DNA of 64,000 nt from Bradyrhizobium genosp. L (GCF_015624485.1 NZ_CP061378.1:6386001-6450000), one strand, 5' to 3'; positions 1 through 10,125 are shown, counted from the first letter of the stretch. The notes: generated by a model from the sequence alone, not told the origin. Made by a program: numbers and translations.

Positions 1-444
1 AACCTTCAGTACGCCGATGCCTAGCCGGCGCGCGATGGCATCGTCGATGCCGAGCAGTCTCAATCCATCGATCACGTCCTGAAATGCCTTGCCGGCCGTC
101 ACGATGCCGAGCCGGGTTGGACTGTCGGAGCCGAACGCGACGAGGTCGATCGCGTTGCGCCGCGTGAAGGCGCGCACCCGCGGAAGCTTGTTGCGGACCA
201 TACGCCGGTCCTGTGCGGTCACCGCGAGCATTTCGACGCGGATGCTGACCTCGTCACGCGCTGGAGGGACGGCGTCCAGCACCGGAGCGAGTTCGTCGAG
301 CGAGATCATAGTGCCGAACGAGAGGACCGTGTGCGGACGTACTATGCATCGACCGGTCGGGCAATCAGCCAGAAGATTGACAATGGCGCTGTTGACGAAA
401 CCGGAGACGATGCCCGTTTCCAACTCGATTTTGGCTTGTTGCAC
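1..444 (-). pseudogene. Indolepyruvate ferredoxin oxidoreductase, 5'-truncated fragment running off the window
   Basis: The minus strand is open from position 456 to the window edge and reads as an internal part of the large bacterial indolepyruvate ferredoxin oxidoreductase, including the stretch SPTRLGIVTAGKAFQDVID and the following LLGIDD. That enzyme oxidatively decarboxylates aryl-pyruvates from aromatic amino acids to acyl-CoA using ferredoxin. The N-terminal thiamine-diphosphate-binding part, usually a few hundred residues, is missing: a stop lies at 457-459 and the next gene starts there on the other strand. A GTG at 444 could still serve as a start, but the product would lack its first domain. 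The 3' end lies outside the window. Family is moderately sure, non-function is inferred. Confidence 0.6.
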
Positions 445-458
445 GCCGGAGCTTGATC

Positions 459-1885
459 ATGGCACCCGCAAAGAAGTCCTCTTCCAAAAGCAAGGGAAAA
501 AAGGCAAAAGCCTCCGTCAAGAAGAGCGATAAAAATCTCGAAGTGCCGGAGCCCGGCAAGAAGGCACATTCGTCCGACGGCGACGCTCCTTCCGGCGAAA
601 GCGCCAAAGGATTACGGGTGCGGATGTATCGTGTTGGCTTTGGAGACTTCTTTCTCCTGAGCGTGCCAGCCCGTGGCGGGGGAAGCGAGCATATTCTTAT
701 TGATTGCGGCGTTCATTCTCAGGATCTCGGGAGCATCCGGGATGCAGTGGGGCAAATGGCCGAAGAATGTGGATCCAGGCTGGCCCTCATCATCATGACT
801 CACCGGCACGCCGACCACATTTCAGGCTTCGCGAGCTGCAGCGACATATTCAGCAAGTTCACGGTCGATCGTGTCTGGATGCCGTGGTTTGAAGATCCCA
901 AAAACAGTACGGCGATGGCTTTCCAGGCGAGCCTCACTGCAATGGCCAGTCAACTTTCAATGAGACTGGCTGCGCGGGCCGACGACAGCTCATTGATGCT
1001 CAAGGATATGGTCGACAACATCACAGGCGGATTTGCTGCTGCCGGCGGGGTATCAAAAAACCAGAAGGCTCTCGACGTCCTGCACGGCGGGTTCAAGAAC
1101 CAGGCGGACCATGATTATTACAAGGCCGGCGACCAGCCGGTCCTTCCCAAGGTTCTTTCCGATGCCGGCCTGTCGGCCACGATCCTGGGCCCCCGATCGA
1201 CCCCAAATTGATTTCGCAAATGACCAAGAAAAGCCAGCAATATTTGATGGAGGAGAATGAGACGGACGACGAACCCGTGCGGCCATTTGCCCGGGCTTTT
1301 TATACCGACAAGAGCAGCTATCCCGCCGACGCATTCAGGATCTACGACGATCAGGCGATCGTACGACTTGTGAACGGCGCCCAACCCAATCTGCTGGCGG
1401 CCCGCGCCAAGACCGCAGACAACACGTTGAACAACCAAAGTCTCGTGGTCCTGTTCAGCTTTCGTGGAAGACATCTGCTTTTCGCCGGTGATGCCCAATG
1501 GGGTAACTGGGAAAACTTCCTGTATGGTGGTGCGTACGGCACCCCAGGACATACGGATCTAACGGAGCAAGCGAAGTCGATCCTGAACAAGATCGATTTC
1601 TACAAGGTTGGCCATCACGGCAGTGCCAATGCCACGCCCAAGGATGCCGTCGCTGCCATGCGAATGGGGTGCGTTGGAATGTGCTCTACCCAGATCCACG
1701 CCTACAACGAAGTTCCGAGAGAACCCTTGCTGGAGGCGCTCCGCGGACGCATGAATGGTCAGTTGGCCAGAAGCGACCAGGTCGACACACAAGAATACGA
1801 GGCAGAGAAGACAGCGGGAACGCTTCCGAAAGCGTTCAAGCGTTCTACCTCCGGAGAGTTGTTTATCGATTATGATTTTGAATAG
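459..1885 (+). pseudogene. ComEC-like metallo-beta-lactamase-fold hydrolase, one frameshift
   Basis: Two adjacent frames together encode one metallo-beta-lactamase-fold protein of about 475 residues. The first (to 1211) has a Lys/Ser-rich N-terminal tail and the zinc motif THRHADHISGF; the second (from 1208) continues with LFAGDA and VGHHGSAN, the later metal-binding motifs of ComEC/Rec2-type proteins. Adding one C to the run of five C at 1190-1194 joins the frames as LGPPIDPKLISQ, so a one-base deletion or a homopolymer error is likely. The ATG at 459 is preferred over the upstream TTG because a GGAG sequence lies 7 bases before it. No membrane segments are present, so this is a soluble ComEC-like hydrolase, not the DNA-uptake channel. 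Substrate unknown. Confidence 0.7.
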
Positions 1886-1970
1886 CGCGGCTGCATCGGG
1901 TCATGAAGCTGAATAATTCTTTGAGCCTCACTGCAAGTCAGAAATCCCGAGACGGGTTTACGCGCGCCTG

Positions 1971-3208
1971 ATTGACTGGCACAGGAGGCAGTACGCCCTG
2001 TTCGATACGGTGGACGCGGACTGGTTCGACGGCGAGAACTCTCCAGCACGCGGGCCAATGACTATTGGCCGCTCGAGTTCACTATCCACCCGTGCTCCGG
2101 GTGTACGCAATCGAGGTCAATTCGCGGCTTGGCGAAGATGTCGTTGCTCTTGAATGGCTCAGAGTCTGGTCGAAGAGGCTGCCTCTCTGGCTTGAACTTC
2201 AGGTCCTGCCCGATGAAAGTGGCCCTGCAAATCTCTATGGCAACATCAACGGACCTCCTACGCGCGTGCGGTTCTTTCAGGGCTCTATCAGGCAGAACGC
2301 TCTGAACACCCTGAAGAACGTAACTGACCTGTCACCTCACGCAAGACCGGGCGAAGAGATACGGCAAGCTCTCCCGACCGGTGGTCTCGAAGACGTCTTT
2401 GTTCTTGATGTTGGACAAGGCGCTGCAAATGCCCTGGTCAGCAAATCCAGAAAAGTACGGGCATACGTTGATCTTGGAGCGGGCGTGCTGGCGGATGCCA
2501 GCACATGGCCATCTGCTATGACGGGAATCTGCCTCAAAGATGATCCATTGGTGATACTCACGGACTGGCACTATGACCATTTTCACGCCGCCAACAAATT
2601 TACGACGGCTCTCAACAGGACATGGATCGCTCCGTTTCAAATGATTGGGGCCGGCCCGCAAATCGGCCATGGCGAACAGCATCATCCAGAACGGCACCCT
2701 GATGATCTGGAATGGGAAAGGCATTTTGAGGAACGGGGCAGTCGAGCTTGAGCGTTGCACTGGCTCGACCGGAAACTTCAACCGCTCGGGCATTGCCGTT
2801 TTGGTGAACGGACCGGACAAAAGCGATGCTCCCATACTCTTGCCGGGAGATGCGGGCTACGCTGACATTCCCTCCCTGAAGGCTTCGGCGGTACGGTCGA
2901 TCACGTCACTGACTGTTTCCCATCATGGAGGACAGGCTGCAGGCCCGGCTCCCTCCAGGCCGAACCTGTCGGCTACCCGCGCAGCAATGTCTTTCGGGAA
3001 CAATAATAGCTATAAGCACCCGCTTTCGCGGTCGATCAAAAAGCTGCAGAAGGCGGGATGGTGTATCGGTTTTCCGAACGCAAACCTAGACGACCGTCGA
3101 ACCGAAGATCGCCAAAATGGACTTGGCACGATTGGTCTCCGCTGGAAGGGGTCGTCTCTCGGGACTTATTCCTGCAACTGCGGCTGTTCGATTGCGCCAA
3201 CGCAGTAA
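1971..3208 (+). pseudogene. Second ComEC-like metallo-beta-lactamase-fold protein, several frameshifts
   Basis: Pieces in different frames read as one protein. They are IDWHRRQYALFDTVDADWFDG from 1971, a middle part to about 2650 with VFVLDVGQGAANALV and LTDWHYDHFHAAN, and a last part to 3208 with LLPGDAGYADIP and VSHHGGQ. These are the order and motifs of a ComEC-like metallo-beta-lactamase fold. In the zinc motif HxHxDH the first His reads Asp (DWHYDH). At least two frameshifts are needed, near 2040-2090 and near 2645-2660, and no clear start codon is left. It lies about 90 bases behind the related gene at 459-1885, so the two probably formed one operon and work on the same substrate; that is inference. 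Confidence 0.6.
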
Positions 3209-3515
3209 ACACCCTGTCCGCCAGACGGTGAGCAACTGCTCGCAAATCTCTTTCACATGACCAGTTGAGCAGCCTGCCTCACCTTGGCTGGCTCGTCGCC
3301 GTTGTATCGAGGGAGCACGGAGCCGGCATTGGAACCATGCAACTGAGATGAATACTTTGCAGCGGTGACCCAGGTCAGATTTTTCGTCCTGCCGCAGGAG
3401 AGAACCGATTGAGCGACCGATCCGCGGTAGGTACTCGACTCCGAAGCAAGACTCGATCGCCCCGTAAAGGCCGTGCTAGTCCGTTGTAGATTTCACTGAG
3501 CTCCGAGGCGTTTGC
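3209..3515. other. Intergenic region, no gene seen
   Basis: I see no reading frame with coding character and no clear hairpin. It should contain the promoter of the gene starting with GTG at 3516, but no convincing -35/-10 pair can be named. Confidence 0.4.
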
Positions 3516-4888
3516 GTGCGTACTGTTTCCCGCGATGAACTTTACCAGCAGGTCTGGTCAAAACCGATGACCAAGGTCGCCGCCGAGTACGGCTTGACCA
3601 GTACGGCTCTCAAGAAGACCTGTAACCGCCACAAGATCCCCACTCCCGACCGAGGATACTGGGCGAAGCTCGAGCATGACAAACCCGTTCGCCGGGTGTC
3701 CCTGCCGAAGCTAACCGATGCAAGGTTTGACCAAGTGCGCATCTCCGGCGCGAGCGCATCAAACCTGCCAGGACAGGTGAGCAAGGCAGGGATGGAAGCC
3801 CACGAGAGGCTGACGAAGGTGTCTGAACCTCCCGCAGCAGGCGCGACCGACTTTCTGGTGGAGGAGCTCCCTATCCTGGCAGCAACGCTGCGCGCCATTT
3901 CGAAAGCGCGCCCCGACGCGGAGGGTTTCACGAGCGCCCAAGGGCGCGGCATAGTGTCCCTGAAGATCGCGCCCGGCTCAGCCGGTCGGGCTCTTCAACT
4001 TCTGGCCCGGCTCTTTGTCCTTGCCGAAACCGAAGGATACCGCCCCACAGCCACCGAGACCGCACTCGAGCTAACGAATGAAGACGTCTCGATCGCCTTT
4101 GGAATTGAAGAGCGGCCGCGCAAGACTCCACACGAGCCGACAGCAGCCGAATTGAAACGGAAGGAAGATAATCTCCGTTGGGGCAATTTGAGGGACCCTT
4201 GGCCGAATTACGACCGTTCGCCGTCCGGCCGGCTCTCCATCGTCATTCAAGTCAATTTGTGGGCAGGACTTCGCCGGACCTGGTCAGATGGCAAGAGGCA
4301 AAAAGTCGAAGCCATGTTGCCAGAGATCGTCGCAAGCCTTGTTGAGCACGGGGCATTGCTCAAGGAGCGCCGGCGCGCGGCCGAGGAGAGTGAGCGCAAA
4401 CGTCTGGAGGGGGAAGCCCGCCGCAAGCGTGTGGAAGCCTTCAATACGCGCGAGAAGCGTCGCCTTGAGTTTGTCGATGCAGTCCATGAGCAACTCGTTG
4501 AGCGATCAAAGCTCTCTGCCGTGCTTGCGCATCTGGAGCAACTCGGGATGGATGGAGAGAACCCTGCAGAGAACATCTCGGCGTGGATTCGACGACGCAT
4601 TCAGCAGATCGATGCTCTGATCAGCCCGGAGTTTCTCGATCTATCGGCCAGATCGGCAAAGCTTGGTTTCGTCGAACCACCAAAAGACTCCGACCGCGAA
4701 TACGCAGGCGGTTACTACGCCTACTCGTCGGCCCTCGCCTGCAACTCTGGTCGATCGACGAGGAGAAAGAGCTCGCGACATCAATAGGCCCGCTGGAATG
4801 GGCGATCCATGCTGGACTTTTACCAGCAAGCGAAGGCCCTCCCGCGCAAGACAAAACAGCCGAGCCGGAAGCACCGCCGCAGAGCTGA
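3516..4888 (+). pseudogene. Unknown protein with N-terminal HTH-like segment, C-terminal frameshift
   Basis: A GTG start with GAGG a few bases upstream opens a frame for 423 residues. The first 45 residues (SRDELYQQVWSKPMTKVAAEYGL to PTPDRGYWAKLE) form a helix-turn-helix-like segment seen at the start of a family of unknown rhizobial proteins. Residues about 270-320 are an Arg/Glu-rich coiled coil. After AGGYYAYSS the frame ends in a basic tail, while the neighbouring frame from about 4748 gives LWSIDEEKELATSIGPLEWAIHAGLLPAS and ends at 4888; that reads as the natural C-terminus, so one base is missing or extra near 4745. Function unknown; DNA binding is a guess from the N-terminus. Confidence 0.65.
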
Positions 4889-5140
4889 GACGGACAACGG
4901 TACTCCCTCGTGTCGCCGATTTCCCCTCATGATTTTATGAGTTTGCCCCGACGATAAGGCGCACGCGCCGCCCCTCGCCCGCGCTCTTGACAAATCGCGG
5001 CGGCGAGAAAAAAACTGGAACATGAATCGGCTTGCTCGAACCGCGACGTTAGCGTCTCCGGGACTTTCAGTAGTGCCCGGACGTCATGCGGCTCGGGCGA
5101 TTCTGCCGCTACACGAGCACATCCGGCGGAGCGACCGCGG

Positions 5141-7297
5141 ATGAAGCTTCCTGTGCTGCCCGCGTACTACTATCTCGACCACTTCGTCGAGATGCTGGAA
5201 TTCGTACAAAAGATCTACGGTTCGATTCTCGGCGACGAGCACCGCGCTTTCGTCGCATGCTTCGGCGGCCTTTCGCGGGACGCACAATGCCTGCTGATCC
5301 GGATGGTGAACAGGCGTGGAGCGATCTTCAACCGATCGCTCTTCAGTTATCCGGAGATCAAGGACATCGAGCTTGCGGCTGCCGAATTGACGGTTGCCGG
5401 CCACGCTCGTGCGCTGTCGGAATCCGACTACCCTGCGTTCGTCGCCTGCCTTCCCAGGAAGGTCCTTGTAACGGGAGCGCAAGCGGCCGGGCGCGGAGAC
5501 GTCCGCAAGTCGTGGGCAAAGCCGAGGTTCGTCGATTACTATCTCGGGCAAATTCCCTTTTCCGTCGCTGCGCAGCACTGCGGCGGGCACAAATTCATCG
5601 CGCTCGACGGAACGCGCCCAATCGAGTTCCTTCTCTACCTTTACTTTGGCAAGACCGAGGTCGACCTCAAGAATTTTGCCCTGCGCGATCTCGGCATTCT
5701 CCGTACCAACCGGGAAACGTCATTTAACGCGCGTTTCACTGACGGCGATGAGGCCGTGGCGTCTTTCTATTACAGTCAGATCCTCGATCGTCTCGATGTC
5801 AAATCTGAGGCCGTCTATCGCCAGGCAGCCATTGATGTCCTTGGTGGCCCCGCTTGCGGGACGGACTACGCCGCCGATCTTCGCAGCCGTGCGGCACATC
5901 AGGCGGGCCTGTATTTCGAAAAGTGTGATGAGTGTGCCCTCGCCCGTCAGCTCTATCGTGCAGGCTCTTCCCCCGACTGCAACGAACGCCTGGCGCGCCT
6001 GCTCTACAGCGAGGGAGAACGGGTCGAAGCCGAGGAACTGCTGCAGCGTATGATCGATGATCCCGCGAGCGATGGCGAGCACCTGTTTGCCACGGACTTC
6101 TACGCGCACAAGTTCGGGGGACGGCGCACGGGGCTCTACACCGAACTCCTTCGGTCGGGCCGCGCCATTACGGTCGACGACACGCATCGTGGCAATCCCG
6201 AAGCGGGCGTGGCCAGCGTCCTGCGGCGCGAGGGCGCGCGTGTGTTTAACGCCGAGAACGTGCTGTGGCACAGCCTGTTCGGTCTTCTGTTCTGGGACGA
6301 GCTCTTCGAGACCACTCAACTGGCCAGCTGCTTCGACTTTGTGCCGCATTGCCTGAAGGACCGCAGCTTCCGCCGGCTGTTCGCGTCATCGATCGATGCC
6401 AAGCTGGAGGCCATTGAATCCGGTAACGGATTGTCGATCATCCTGCGCACGATCGCCGCAAGATGGGGGCGGCCCAACGGGATTTTTGCCTGGGACAACG
6501 TGCAGGTCGAAGCACTGCGCGCGCTGCTCGAAGGCACCGATCCGGCCGGCGTCGCCCGTATCGTCCGCTCGATGTGCGACGACTTCCGCGACATGAAGGA
6601 TGGCTTCCCCGACCTGATGGTGGTGCGCGACGGTAAAACCTCGTTCATGGAGATCAAGGCAGAGGGCGACGTCATCCGGCGCAATCAGCTCACCCGCCTG
6701 CGCCAGCTCGGCACCGCGGGCATCGTCGCCGAAATCGGCCGGGTCGACTATCGCTTCGACCCCGAACAGGACTACGTCGTGGTCGATATCGAGACCACCG
6801 GCGCCTGGTCGAACGGCGACCGCATCACTGAAATCGGCGCCGTGAAGGTCCGCAATCACGAGGTTGTCGACGAATGGCACACTTTGCTCAATCCGCAGCG
6901 TGCGATCCCGACCAAAATCGTTCAGTTGACCGGTATCACCAACGAGATGGTGCGGGACGCGCCTGTGTTCGCGGAGGTAGCAGAGAGCTTCATGGAATTC
7001 ATGGGTGACGGTATCTTTGTCGCCCACAACGTCAACTTCGATTATGGCTTCATCGCGTATGAGTACGAACGGTTGGAGCGCCGCTTCCGGTTTCCCAAGC
7101 TCTGCACCTGCGCCGGAATGCGGCGGCGCTATCCCGGTCATAAATCCTACGGGCTCGGCAAACTCTGCAAAATCTACGGCATCGAACTCGACAATCATCA
7201 TCGGGCACTCTGCGATGCGCGCGCTTCCGTTCACCTGCTGAACCTGATCAACCGGAAGCGGCACGAGGAAGTGGCACAGGCTGCGGAGGCGGCCTAG
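5141..7297 (+). CDS. FAN1-like VRR-NUC nuclease fused to a DnaQ-type 3'-5' exonuclease
   Basis: The 718-residue product is intact. Residues about 1-370 are an alpha-helical region, with TPR-like stretches, as in FAN1 proteins. Residues about 370-530 carry the VRR-NUC nuclease: LFWDELFE, then GFPDLMVV and FMEIKAEGD, i.e. the PD...ExK core. Residues about 543-705 form a DEDDh exonuclease with VVVDIETTG, HNVNFDYGFI and HRALCDARA. FAN1 enzymes cut branched and cross-linked DNA in interstrand-crosslink repair; DnaQ exonucleases trim 3' ends. Two nucleases in one chain suggest coupled incision and resection, which is inference. It stands alone between unrelated genes, with a start ATG at 5141. A role against foreign DNA is an alternative. 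Confidence 0.8.
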   Translation: MKLPVLPAYYYLDHFVEMLEFVQKIYGSILGDEHRAFVACFGGLSRDAQCLLIRMVNRRGAIFNRSLFSYPEIKDIELAAAELTVAGHARALSESDYPAFVACLPRKVLVTGAQAAGRGDVRKSWAKPRFVDYYLGQIPFSVAAQHCGGHKFIALDGTRPIEFLLYLYFGKTEVDLKNFALRDLGILRTNRETSFNARFTDGDEAVASFYYSQILDRLDVKSEAVYRQAAIDVLGGPACGTDYAADLRSRAAHQAGLYFEKCDECALARQLYRAGSSPDCNERLARLLYSEGERVEAEELLQRMIDDPASDGEHLFATDFYAHKFGGRRTGLYTELLRSGRAITVDDTHRGNPEAGVASVLRREGARVFNAENVLWHSLFGLLFWDELFETTQLASCFDFVPHCLKDRSFRRLFASSIDAKLEAIESGNGLSIILRTIAARWGRPNGIFAWDNVQVEALRALLEGTDPAGVARIVRSMCDDFRDMKDGFPDLMVVRDGKTSFMEIKAEGDVIRRNQLTRLRQLGTAGIVAEIGRVDYRFDPEQDYVVVDIETTGAWSNGDRITEIGAVKVRNHEVVDEWHTLLNPQRAIPTKIVQLTGITNEMVRDAPVFAEVAESFMEFMGDGIFVAHNVNFDYGFIAYEYERLERRFRFPKLCTCAGMRRRYPGHKSYGLGKLCKIYGIELDNHHRALCDARASVHLLNLINRKRHEEVAQAAEAA

Positions 7298-7497
7298 GGC
7301 ATCAACAAGGCATTCATCAGGGACGCCGTCTATTTGACTGAACTTGCACGTCCGATCGGAATTCAGGGCGAGTCGGATCCGCTTCTTCCGGACCTCGCGG
7401 CGGTTGGCCGATATCCCTCGGCGCCCCAAGAGACGAGATCGACGATCGCGAGACGGTCCCATTCTGTGAGAACGCTTAGCCTGCGGCTGACCGCCGA

Positions 7498-8277
7498 TCA
7501 GAACGTGCCGGGATATGCGCCGCCGTCGATGAGGATGTTTTGCCCTGTTATGTATCCAGCTTGCGCCGAGCACAGGAAGGCGCAGGCAGCACCGAACTCG
7601 TGGGGTTGACCGAAGCGCTTGCTCGGATTGGTCATCCTGATTTCCTCGGTGACTTCCACGGCGTCACGTGAGGAGTTCTTTGCCAGCGCAGCCAGGTTCG
7701 ATTTCAGCCGGTCGGTATCGAATGTGCCGGGCAAAAGATTGTTAATGGTCACATTGTGCTCGGCCACCGAGCGAGACAAGCCGGCAATGAAGCCAGTGAG
7801 GCCCGTGCGCGCGCCGTTGGACAATGCCAGCATCGCGACCGGAGCCTTCACCGCGTGCGAAGTCACATTGACGATGCGGCCGACTCTGCGCTCGATCATG
7901 CCGTCCAGCGTCGCCTTGATCAAGGCAATCGGTGCCAGCATGTTGCCGTCGAGTGCCTTGATCCAGTCATCGCGCTCAAGCTTGCGAAAATCTCCAGGCG
8001 GCGGACCGCCAGCATTATTGATGAGAATGTCTGGAGCAGGACAGGCCGACAAGAGGGCGTCCCGTCCTTCATTCGTCGTCACGTCCGCGACAATCGTGTT
8101 CGGGCGGCTTCCCGTTAGTTTCGCAATCTCATCGGCCGTTGCTTCCAGCACCTCTCGCCGCCGGGCAGCGATGAACAGCTCGACACCCTCTCGCGCTAGC
8201 GCCATAGCACTTGCCTTGCCGAGCCCCTGGCTCGCCGCACACACGACGGCTTTTCGACCCTTGAGTCCCAGATCCAT
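7498..8277 (-). CDS. Short-chain dehydrogenase/reductase family protein lacking the YxxxK motif
   Basis: The product of 259 residues begins MDLGLKGRKAVVCAASQGLGKA, with the Rossmann glycine motif for NAD(P), followed by ILINNAGGPPPG and a C-terminal YITGQNILIDGGAYPGTF, all typical of classical SDRs. The catalytic Ser is in NVTS, but where YxxxK is expected the sequence reads LALSNGARTG, so both Tyr and Lys are absent. A group of SDRs with this SNGAR signature exists; their chemistry may differ or they may be inactive. The start ATG at 8277 is chosen because the glycine motif follows at the usual distance. It is the last gene of the minus-strand cluster behind two extradiol-dioxygenase-like genes, so a role in the same catabolic route is likely. 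Confidence 0.85.
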   Translation of the reverse strand: MDLGLKGRKAVVCAASQGLGKASAMALAREGVELFIAARRREVLEATADEIAKLTGSRPNTIVADVTTNEGRDALLSACPAPDILINNAGGPPPGDFRKLERDDWIKALDGNMLAPIALIKATLDGMIERRVGRIVNVTSHAVKAPVAMLALSNGARTGLTGFIAGLSRSVAEHNVTINNLLPGTFDTDRLKSNLAALAKNSSRDAVEVTEEIRMTNPSKRFGQPHEFGAACAFLCSAQAGYITGQNILIDGGAYPGTF

Positions 8278-8342
8278 GATCCCTCGCCAGTATCCACTTC
8301 GCGTCGTTCGATGAAGTGTCGGTCTTTCAGCCTTTGGTGACG

Positions 8343-9185
8343 TTAGCCGGCGGGCTTTGCGCCCCACATGCAGAAGCTCGCTGGCTCGAAACCGAATTGA
8401 CGCGGGCGGTGGGTCTCATCGTTCTCGATTTCGCCGACTCCGACAGAATATTCAAAGACCATGCCGTCAGGACCTTTGAAGTAGAGGAAACGAGCGCCCG
8501 AGGTCGGATGCCGGCCGGGTCCGAATACGATTGGCACGCGCTTCTCGTTCAGGAAGTAATAGGAGCGCAACACATCATCGCTGCTCCCGACCTGGTGGTT
8601 GATGTGCTGGATGCCGGCATTTGGCGCAGGAAGCAGCGCGATGGTGTGATGGATGGCGTTGACGCGCATCAGGGGAACATCACCGATGCGATCGCTAACC
8701 CGGGCGTTGCTTACCTGGGTCCAGAACCGCTCGTCACGCAAGAGATTGGTCGAGTTCAATCCGACGTGGCTGAAGCCGGTGATGCCCGCATCGCGGCTGG
8801 CGAAATAGCGCGGCCCACTGCGTTCCGGTCGCACAACCAGTTCGATGTGATTGCCGGTCGGATCGTAGAAGCCGATGAACGCCTTCACTTTGCGCTGCTC
8901 GGCCTCTTCGGCCGTGCCAGCATGGACGGAGTGGCCGAGCGCTTCGAGCGTGGACGCGGCATCCTGCAGGCTCGCATCATCCTCGACCTCGAAGCCGACG
9001 GTCTGATCGCCCGCATCGCCTTCCGAGTAACATAGCGTGTGCGCCCGATCGTCGGAGCGCAAATAAAGCGCCTTCTTGCCGCGTTCCGCAATCTGCAAGC
9101 CGAGACAGGCGGTCGCAAAGGTTTCGGCCGATTCGAGGTCCGGCGAGCCGAGGCGGACGTAGCTGACATCCTTGAGATAAATCAT
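8343..9185 (-). CDS. Type I extradiol dioxygenase (VOC superfamily), active-site ligands present
   Basis: The 280-residue product has two vicinal-oxygen-chelate modules in the order of bacterial type I extradiol ring-cleavage dioxygenases. The metal ligands of the second module are visible: His in FSHVGL, His in HHTIALLP and Glu in VFEYSVG. Such enzymes open catechol-type rings with O2 using Fe(II) or Mn(II). The ATG at 9185 is preferred to one six bases upstream because AAGGA then lies 7 bases away. The stop lies 65 bases before the SDR gene. The aromatic substrate cannot be read from the sequence; similar proteins act on biphenyl, terpenoid or plant phenolic compounds. Confidence 0.85.
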   Translation of the reverse strand: MIYLKDVSYVRLGSPDLESAETFATACLGLQIAERGKKALYLRSDDRAHTLCYSEGDAGDQTVGFEVEDDASLQDAASTLEALGHSVHAGTAEEAEQRKVKAFIGFYDPTGNHIELVVRPERSGPRYFASRDAGITGFSHVGLNSTNLLRDERFWTQVSNARVSDRIGDVPLMRVNAIHHTIALLPAPNAGIQHINHQVGSSDDVLRSYYFLNEKRVPIVFGPGRHPTSGARFLYFKGPDGMVFEYSVGVGEIENDETHRPRQFGFEPASFCMWGAKPAG

Positions 9186-9205
9186 GCTCATTTCCTTCTT
9201 GTTGT

Positions 9206-10084
9206 CTAGAGAGGGGCGCACAGTTCCGGCACGTCTTTGCTCTCACTGCCCCAGTCGCATAACGACGTCGCTGCCAGTGGAAACTGTCGCGCCAGTCGCG
9301 GCTTGTCGCCATATTCCGCCATCCCGTTGACGTAGGAAAAGATCACGCCGTCGGGTCCCTCGACATGCGAGAAGATCTGGCGCGACGCAGCCTGGCGGCC
9401 GGGGCCCTGCACGATTCTGATCTGGCTCTCTTGCATGAAGTAGCTGTTCTGCATGATCTGATCGAACGCTTCGACCTCGAATGCGGAATAGAGCAGCCCG
9501 TTGCGCTTCGAAGGGAACAGCGCGATGCGGTGATGCATCCCGTCTGTCCGCAGATACGCGATGTCGCCGACCCAGTCGCTGACTTCGGCTCCGACAGCTT
9601 TCCAGAAGGCGAGGTCGCGGACATGGTGCGTGGTCCGAAGGCCGACGCTGTGGAATTGCACGATGCCAGCGTCGCGGGTTGGAAAATAGCGTTTGCCGCT
9701 GCGGGAGGGGCGCACCACGAGGTCAATCCGGTTCTTCGAGGCATCTTCGGCCAGAAGTCCAGATTGGACGTAGCGTCGGCGACACTCTTCCGGGTCGGCG
9801 TTTTTCACCACGAAACCGAGATCGCCCAGGCGCCTGCCAATGATCTCGAGCGCCTTGTCGTCCCACACCTCAATCCCGATGCTCGCATCGTCGCTCGAGT
9901 TGCTGGCGAGACTGACTGTCCGATAACGGTCGTCGGAGCGAAAGGCGATCTCGCCGTCCCGGTCCGCGACGCGCTGCAGGCCGAAGACGTCCGACATGAA
10001 GCGGGCGGTGGCATGCAGCTCGGTGACTGACAAGCGCACATAACAAACCGACGTGACAAGCGGTCTCTCGTTGCCGTTGTTCAT
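9206..10084 (-). CDS. Extradiol-dioxygenase-like VOC protein with degenerate metal site
   Basis: The product of 292 residues aligns along its length with the dioxygenase encoded directly downstream (VTSVCYVRL against VSYVRLG, LVVRPSRSGKRYFPTRDAGI against LVVRPERSGPRYFASRDAGI). The metal ligands are changed: the first reads FHSVGL instead of FSHVGL, and the third reads IFSYVNG, with Ser in place of Glu. Only the His in MHHRIALFP is kept. It is therefore probably a non-catalytic partner or has a different activity. AGGAGG lies 11 bases before the ATG at 10084; a GTG nine bases upstream is a second option. The stop is 20 bases before the next gene, so the pair is one operon and may form a heteromer, which is inference. 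Confidence 0.8.
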   Translation of the reverse strand: MNNGNERPLVTSVCYVRLSVTELHATARFMSDVFGLQRVADRDGEIAFRSDDRYRTVSLASNSSDDASIGIEVWDDKALEIIGRRLGDLGFVVKNADPEECRRRYVQSGLLAEDASKNRIDLVVRPSRSGKRYFPTRDAGIVQFHSVGLRTTHHVRDLAFWKAVGAEVSDWVGDIAYLRTDGMHHRIALFPSKRNGLLYSAFEVEAFDQIMQNSYFMQESQIRIVQGPGRQAASRQIFSHVEGPDGVIFSYVNGMAEYGDKPRLARQFPLAATSLCDWGSESKDVPELCAPL

Positions 10085-10125
10085 CTCGTTCACGCCCTCC
10101 TGACCGCGACTGACGCACGCGGCCT

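Noticed and set aside
6386..7573. 395-codon minus-strand frame over the FAN1-like gene
   Set aside because: Antisense shadow of an intact gene with recognised nuclease and exonuclease motifs; composition is His/Asp/Arg-biased without domains.
8316..9035. 239-codon plus-strand frame over the dioxygenase gene
   Set aside because: Complementary to the conserved extradiol dioxygenase, with no independent support such as a ribosome site or family pattern.
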